NCBI RefSeq assembly: GCF_028858725.1
Contig: NC_084763.1
Coordinates: forward strand, 5,394,001 to 5,458,000
Length of the DNA stretch: 64,000 nucleotides
Direction: 5' to 3'
Source of the DNA: Colius striatus
Taxonomy: Eukaryota > Chordata > Aves > Coliiformes > Coliidae
A program made the translations under genes and the position numbers. A model generated the notes under the pieces. It had not been told where the DNA came from. It did no database searches and worked only from the letters and a program-made list of their open reading frames with translations. Of the stretch, positions 57,641-64,000 are shown piece after piece. Within the stretch, counting starts at the first letter, position 1. Each line of letters begins with the position of its first letter.

Positions 57641-60261
57641 AGCAGCCCCAGGGGACTGTGGTACATCAATCCTGCAAAACACGTGAGACATTTTTGATGT
57701 TAATTGCAGCTGTTCCTTCAGGCACTGGATCCATTGTGTGGAGATTACAGCAAGTTTTTTGTAAACACCAATTCTGCCGTGAGCAATTGTTATGTTTCTG
57801 GGGGGAGATGGGAGACTCCGGGCCAACAAACCGTTTTCATCAGCTTGGGGTATGTTTTAAACGCTTATGTAAAGGGACAGCTTGTTATTTGCGGTCTCTG
57901 TCCCTAGGTGTCACTGGAGGACAGCACATGTTGAAAATCAGTGGTGCTGAGGCCAGGAAAAAGGACTTGTCAAGCTTAGAGTGAGGAATGCAGAGGGGGA
58001 AATGGAGTGGTTGCAGATATAAGCCATGTGAAGCTGTACCCCAAACGTCTGAACTGAAATCTGTGCTTAGATGTTCCTCTTCCCTGCAGAGGCTGCACGG
58101 AACTGGTGACTGGGGGCTCAGTGAGTGCTTCCCCAGAGCCCGGTGTAGGAGGACAGTGCCTGTGCATCACTTCAGGGAGAAGAAAGAAATCTACTGGGAG
58201 AAGTAGGAGATGACAGCTATGGCTTCATAACAGGGGCAAGTCAGCTCCTGGCAAGAGGCAGCCCTGCCTTTGTGCACCTCCACGGGTTCCACTTGCTGGT
58301 GCTGCCCTTCCTCTGCCAGCCAGCCAGCTCTGGGAGGTGAGGTGGCAGGAGACTACTGGCTTTGGGGGGTTAAGGAGTCACTTTGTGTCCATGTAGTTCT
58401 CTGCAGGCTCAGAGGAGGGGTAGTGGTGGGTCTGGGCTGCTGGTGGTGAGGAGCTCAGGGCACGTGTGCTGGGAAGCTATGGGAGTGATGGCACACCAGA
58501 CCCAACTGCCTACAGCAAAGAGTTGTGAGCAACCAGCTTTGAAAAGCCATTTAAAACATGGCAGAAGGCAGAGGAGGCACCTGTAGGGGTCAGAAGTTTG
58601 TACAGATGATGATCATCTCCAGTGCCACCCCATGAGGGTATTTGAGTGGCTCTGCATATGGACCTGTTCCTCTCCAAGGCTGTAAGAGCTGGAAGCAGCC
58701 CATTAGAGGTGGGCTCCTCAAACACTCGCAGCACTTTGGGTTTTAGTGGGTATTTTGTTCATGAAAGGAGCCTAAACCCAGTTCTTAACATCTATAGGAT
58801 CAAAAGTATAACTGGCTTTGATTATTACTGTTCTAGAAGAGACAAATGCTCCGATTTGGTGAGTAATTGTTAGCAAGTCCTGCTAGGACTTTTGCTAAGA
58901 GAGGATAAAAGTTGCCACCACGTGACGTTTCTTTCCTGAGCCGAGGTTGTACAAAGCCTGATTTCCAATTCAGCACTTGATTCAAATGCTGTTATGAGTC
59001 AGTAGCTGTCTTTCTCTTGACCTTAGCAGGATTCAGGTGAATAAAGGGAGCTTTGTAAAACCAAAACCTTCCTTTTGTAGATTAACCTTTCTTATTTGTT
59101 TTCCAAGAGTGAAGGATCAGCTCCAGCACAATGACTTATGAGGTTACAGGTTTGGACAGTACACTGTGCCCAGCAGATCAGAGCTTCTGAAACTCTGGAG
59201 CTGGTTATATCCAACGAGTAGATGACTTGCATCGATTGAGGCCCAAGTGCATGGCCATGTGATTGCAGTCAATGCTCTGCTGGGCTAAGATATGGCTCCA
59301 GAGAAATGTGTTGGTAGTTTAAAAGCTCCCTTCCTAAAATAAGGTAAGTGTGTCTTTCTGGGCAAAGCAGAGGCACTGATCTCTCTGCTTGGGAACTGTA
59401 GATGCTTGTGGATGCTCAACAGGTGTCTTTGGTGTCAGTGTTTGATGCTCTTGGGGCCAGTGGTGGGATGCACTGTGCCTTTGTAACTGATTTCAGTGAG
59501 CAGCCTCACTGTTTAACAAAAGCTGATCCACACAGCAGTGAGAGACCAGGTTTGGGAGTGTGGGGAGAAGTTATCCCCTCTGGGATCCGTGCCATGCAGG
59601 AAAGGACTAGGCTGTTCCCTGCCTGTTCTCACTCGGGTGAGCAGACACAGCTTTCGCTGCTGACTGTCAGACCAGCTCAACATGAAGTTCATTGCACCTC
59701 TCTGACACACCTGTTCCCACTTGGCACCTGCTTTGGGCTGAGGCACTTTGAGAGAGACCCTGAAGAGGCACAGACAAGTTTCCTCTCTGCTGAAGTTGGT
59801 ATATAGGAGTGTAAGCCAGGCTCAGTGATGGAAGGAAGCAAATTGGCTATTCTCTGGCATCTATCGGAGAAACTCAGTTGGTTCAGCTCCCATAGACCCA
59901 AGAGTACACTCCATCAGAGCAATGTCCCACCTGGCAGCCGTAAGGGCTCTTTTCTGCCTGATGTCACCATTGGGAAGAGGTCAGCAGGTGAGGACAGCTT
60001 GGTTCTGGCAGCCTCCCTGCTGCCACCCATGCAGCTGGAGTGCAGAACGAGCTCTCATCCAAAATGCAGCCTATCTTCATCTTGTGTGGAGGAACTTCCT
60101 CAGGCCCTCTGGGGAATCTCCAATAAAGAAATCAATTGCATTTCTGCTGTGTAAGAAGGTACTGAATGGTTATTTGGGTTGGGGTTTTTTTTCCTGCTAT
60201 TATGAGTACATTAATTCCATTAAGGTTCATTGTGTGAAAAGTTCCAGCTGCAGATGGAAAC
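57641..60261. other. Unique region, no gene recognised
   Basis: Isolated splice-like signals (for example AAG|GTAAGT at about 59343 on the plus strand) do not connect into a gene that I can read. An AATAAA at about 60122 has no associated coding exon. Confidence 0.5.
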
Positions 60262-60645
60262 GTTGGGACCTGGGGCTGGTTAGTCTAGAAAAGACAAGAC
60301 TGAGGGAGGACCTCATCAACACTTAGAAATACCTGAAGGGTCAGAGTCGGGAGGATGGGGTGACACCTTTTTTCTGTAGTGTCCAGTGACAGGACAAGGG
60401 GTAATGGACATAAGCTGGAACACCAAAAGTTCCACTTAAACCCAAGGAAAAAGTTGTTGCTGAGGTGAGGGAGCCCTGGCCCAGGCTGCCCAGGGAGGGT
60501 GTGGAGGCTCCTTCTCAGGAGGTTTCCAAACCCACCTGGGCACATTCCTGTGCCCCTAATCAAGGGTCAACCTGCTTTAGCAGGGACTTGGGCTGGATGA
60601 GCTCTGGAGTTCCCCTCAATCCTGGCTATTCTATGATTCTATGAC
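60262..60645 (+). mobile_element. CR1 copy (about 380 bp)
   Basis: Plus orientation: gggacctggggctggttagt, gtgagggagccctggcccag, tail ggctattctatgattctatga. More diverged in the terminal region than the other ggtaggggttgg-group copies. Confidence 0.9.
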
Positions 60646-62681
60646 GTTAGCCCTGAAGAAAGGGGACTTACTCTTCTGCTTGAGACATCTTGCTGCCTCT
60701 TCCTTTGGGGGCTGGTGTATAGGTCAGGTTGTTCTGGGTAAGGCCTCTCTCAGATGTGGCAGTCATAGCCTCCTGCATGCTGTGAGGCCACAGCCAGTTC
60801 TGCAGATGAATGACAGCTGCAGCTAATTGTCCGTGGGGCAGAAGCACTGATCTCTCTGCTAGCAGGTGCTAAAAATGGTGACTTGAAAAGAGAGAAAGAA
60901 GAGGAAAGCAACCAACAGCAGGAAAGTGTCACTGAGCTCCCATCAGGTGCTGACCTTGGCTGCATTCAGGATGGCCTTGAGAAACAGCAGTAACTTCAGG
61001 TGAGTGGCTCATCTACATTATTTGAAGTTTAATTGAGATTTAAGGGTCAGACGGTCTTATATGATCACTGGTGGTCTGGTTCATGTACCTTCCTGTATAT
61101 GGGCATGGCAAGGTAACTCAGGCATGTCAATATATCCATGTGTATCTACAGAGTGATCTGCTGCTGGGCTACTCTCACTTGTGCACAGCTTAAATGGAGC
61201 CTAAAGGTGTTTTCTGATTTCATGTAAGGAAATACACGAAGCAAAAGCTTTATGTTCAGCTGTTCCCCACAGATGTAAGTGTGAGGAATAGTCTAGTTGT
61301 GCTGCCTCAGTGAGAACACAAGTCCTCTGTAGATAATGCCAGGAGACTGAAGTTGTGACAGAGGGAGATGTACTAATGGTACAGTGGCACTGAGATAAAA
61401 CTGAGGCATTTCCTCTGAGGACAAACACACAAGTTGCAATAACAGGAGTCACCCCACAGACCAGGAGCCTGTGGTACAAGACACCATAAAACATCACAAG
61501 ACAGCACCTGCTCCTCTCTAAACAGCTTGGAAATAGGCAACAGGTGTAAGGGTAGGAATAGGATTTTGGAACCACCAGCTTTGATGGCTTTGGCCTCAGA
61601 TGGTCCCTGGCTGCCCCTAAATGTGAATTAAGAGGTGGCAAAGTGAGCACAGGCAAAATGCTGATTCAGGAGATGTTCCCTCCCCCTGACATCGCCGGTG
61701 GCTGTGTGCGCCCAGGAATGGGTGCAGCCCATCTGCCTGGACAGCTGCTGCTAGTCCACCCTTTGGAAACTGCCAATATTACTTAAGGACAGGCTCCAGC
61801 ATGTCTCTTAGGTGCCTGAGTGTCTATTGATTGCTGTGGGACTGGAGGCACCTAAATAGATTTCTCTATTTGATCCAAAGCTCTTCTAATCCTTTCCTTG
61901 CCTTCCCTTTCAGGAAATCAAACCAGTGGAACTGGCTTGTTTGGGAAGCATAAAGGTTCCCTAGGAAGCAAGGACATGGGAACATGTCACTTAATTCTGT
62001 CATTTATTGATTACAAGATACAGAATCCCAAGCCAAATAGCTTGTAGGTCAGATGGATTAGCATGTAATCCTTACCAATTTCATTCCTGGTCTCAATTGA
62101 ATCTGTAAATGTAACTTGAGCATTGCACACTCCTGAGAGTAAAGACTTCTCGTGAGACACAGGGACCAACCCCATCAGCCAAGATATCAGTAAGAAAACT
62201 ACTTGGAATCATATTTAAGTAAGTTTTTAGAGTCAGTTTAATGGAAGTATTGCTACTTCATGTGTTGGGTGGGCTCAACTTCAGCTAATTTAGCAATCTA
62301 AAGATTTAATGCTTCCTACAACAGGTGAGCTTGGTCACTCACTGGAAGTGTGGAGATCTCACCTGCTGATTACCTGGGCATAAGATCTGGCTGGTTTCCA
62401 CTTAGTTAACAGATTCCCACCAAAGAGAACAGTTCTAGTTCAGGCTCCACAGCTCTCCTGGGGTCAGGAGCTTACTGTTGCATGACAAAGCAGGGTCTGT
62501 GGCTGACTCAGAGACCAACAGACCAGACACTGTCTTTTAGGAAACCAACAGACCGGGAGTCTGTCTTTTAGGAAAAGATATAATGCTGGAAAGCATAGAA
62601 ACCAGGATGAATCAGTCTTTGGGGGGAGGAATCTAGCCATTGAATTCAGGCAGATGCCATCTATATATCACTTTACAATTG
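60646..62681. other. Unique region, no gene recognised
   Basis: Contains a weak plus-strand exon-like segment near 60866-60992 (see findings), a 151-codon minus frame at 61656-61201 without support, and a short direct repeat at about 62512-62573 (accaacagacc...tgtcttttaggaaa twice). Confidence 0.5.
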
Positions 62682-62868
62682 CAGAATCACAGAATCTCAA
62701 GGGTTGGAAGGGACCTTGAAAGCTCATCCAGTGCAACCCCCCTGCCAGAGCAGGCCCACCTAGAGTAGGTCACACAGGAACTCATCCAGCTGGGTTTGAA
62801 TGTCTCCAGAGAAGGAGACTCCACAGCCCATCTGGGCAGCCCCTGACAGTGCTCCCTCACCTCAACAG
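62682..62868 (-). mobile_element. CR1 3' end fragment
   Basis: Minus orientation, second subfamily: cagaatcacagaatctcaag, gtgcaacccccctgccagag, catctgggcagccc. About 185 bp. Confidence 0.92.
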
Positions 62869-64000
62869 CTCCTCCTGAATATAGAATGAGGAGTAAAGGT
62901 TTCAAAATTGGATCTACAGTTGAGAACATAAATCTAAATCTTTGACCTCTCTTCTTATTGGAAACAGCAGCCTTATTGGGGATGTCTCCTCCTTCCTTTA
63001 GAGGCAGGGTTGGAAAGGATCTGCTGAAATACAGTATTCATCTGGTCACCTTCTTCCATGCTGCCTTCTTCAAACTTGGATCCTGTCACTGCAGCCTCTC
63101 TCCACCACCAAAAGCAGAGTGCAGAAGTGACCTCCTGTTAGTGGCACAGTGCTGTACCAGGCTCTGAAATTCAGCCTTATGGCTTCAGGCAAAGGGTTGG
63201 CCCTGCATATCTGCAAGAGCCTGCTTCTAAAGAACCAGGGAGCTGGGTGAAAAGGCATAGGGTTGGTGTTTCTGTCTTGGAGGGAGAGAGTCAAGCAGGA
63301 TGATGGAAGGGATTGGAGGGAAGGGATTGGTCAGCTCTGGTCATCATACAAATTCTGGACACATAAAATGAATGCTTGAATGAATGCATGTCTCTTCAGC
63401 ACTAACAAAATACTTCAGTGCAGACAGACCCAGTCTCTGCCCACTCTCACCAAAGAAACCAAATAACAACAGGAGTTATCTTACACAGCCTGAGATTTCA
63501 TTGGCATCAACCATCTAATATCTGTTTCTGCTCTTACTTAGTTGGGAGCCACTTTTCTCAGAAGTGAGTAATTGAGGAAGAGCTACTGGTAGTTGTAGCA
63601 ATAATGTTTAATGAACTGGAAAAGGATCTGTTTGTAGGAGGATTAATAGCTCTCTGCACATTAACCTCCTGTGGGCTGGTTAGTGAGAAGAGACAATCTC
63701 TTATCCATGGGCCTGCAGCTCTCAGGCTGAAGTCACTCCTGCCACAGCCCAGCTTTCTGAGGAGCGTTGCCTAGGTCTGGTCAGCTCAAGACCAAACCAA
63801 GTTTCTTCTCAGTGGTTTCTCTGAGCAACAAAGACTCTTAAAAAAGCCACTCTACTCTTTAGCTCTCCTGAGAAGACCTGGCCACATCAGCCACTGCATC
63901 CCTGGGGTCTGAGCTTCATTGCTGTTTTATCAATGGGAAAACAAGTGTTTGTGAGCTACCATGCCCTTAAAGCAGAACATTCTGGAGCAGACCAGAGGTG
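62869..64000. other. Unique region to window end
   Basis: I see no exon, repeat or RNA gene in this stretch. Confidence 0.55.

Noticed and set aside
57704-57907. Plus-strand frame after taattgcag near the end of a CR1
   Set aside because: It borders CR1 sequence and has no in-phase partner exon.
1-64000. tRNA, rRNA, snoRNA or CRISPR structures
   Set aside because: None recognised by eye. A covariance-model search would be needed to exclude small snoRNAs in the EIF1B introns.

Overview
This window looks like genomic DNA from a bird. It holds vertebrate split genes with GT-AG introns, and CR1 non-LTR retrotransposon fragments are essentially the only dispersed repeats (about 22 pieces, both orientations). 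Many of them keep the avian CR1 3' end with its ATTCTATG-type octamer tail. I saw no SINEs, LTR elements or L1. The linkage MYRIP - EIF1B matches the conserved human 3p22 order. The species cannot be fixed from sequence alone.

Layout. (1) Positions 1-28688, plus strand: the last nine coding exons that I can read of MYRIP (myosin VIIA and Rab interacting protein, Slac2-c). About 342 C-terminal residues are in one continuous frame across phase-matched exons, followed by a 3' UTR of about 1.7 kb with a poly(A) signal at 30365-30370. The introns (8.0 and 14.0 kb for the first two) contain CR1 copies, a CR1 whose tail has grown into a 400-bp TATCCC-type satellite, and two local tandem duplications. 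(2) Positions 33018-38325, minus strand: a compact neuropeptide gene. Two coding exons (35601-35454 and 33581-33409) splice into a 106-residue preprohormone with a signal peptide and an amidated RFamide peptide ending FWYVGRGVRPIGRF-GKR, the hallmark of C-RFa / prolactin-releasing peptide 2. A TATA box, a leader exon with a consensus donor, and AP-1 and CRE-like sites lie upstream near 38.3 kb. I regard this as the most valuable element in the window: its coding exons are short and split, and neither is obvious as an open reading frame. (3) Positions 44.9-45.8 kb: a CpG island with a 79-bp tandem repeat carrying ZNF143-like motifs. It is the promoter of EIF1B (plus strand, four exons, 45579-50330, 113 residues, complete), which ends at a poly(A) signal at 50644-50649. 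(4) Positions 50.7-64 kb: no gene I can identify. It holds three CR1 copies and some weak exon-like candidates listed as findings.

Function. The genes are functionally unrelated. MYRIP links Rab27a-bearing secretory organelles to myosin VIIa/Va and actin. The RFamide gene encodes a secreted peptide hormone that acts through G-protein-coupled receptors. EIF1B is a near twin of the start-codon-selection factor eIF1. MYRIP and the peptide gene converge tail to tail; the peptide gene and EIF1B diverge head to head about 7 kb apart.
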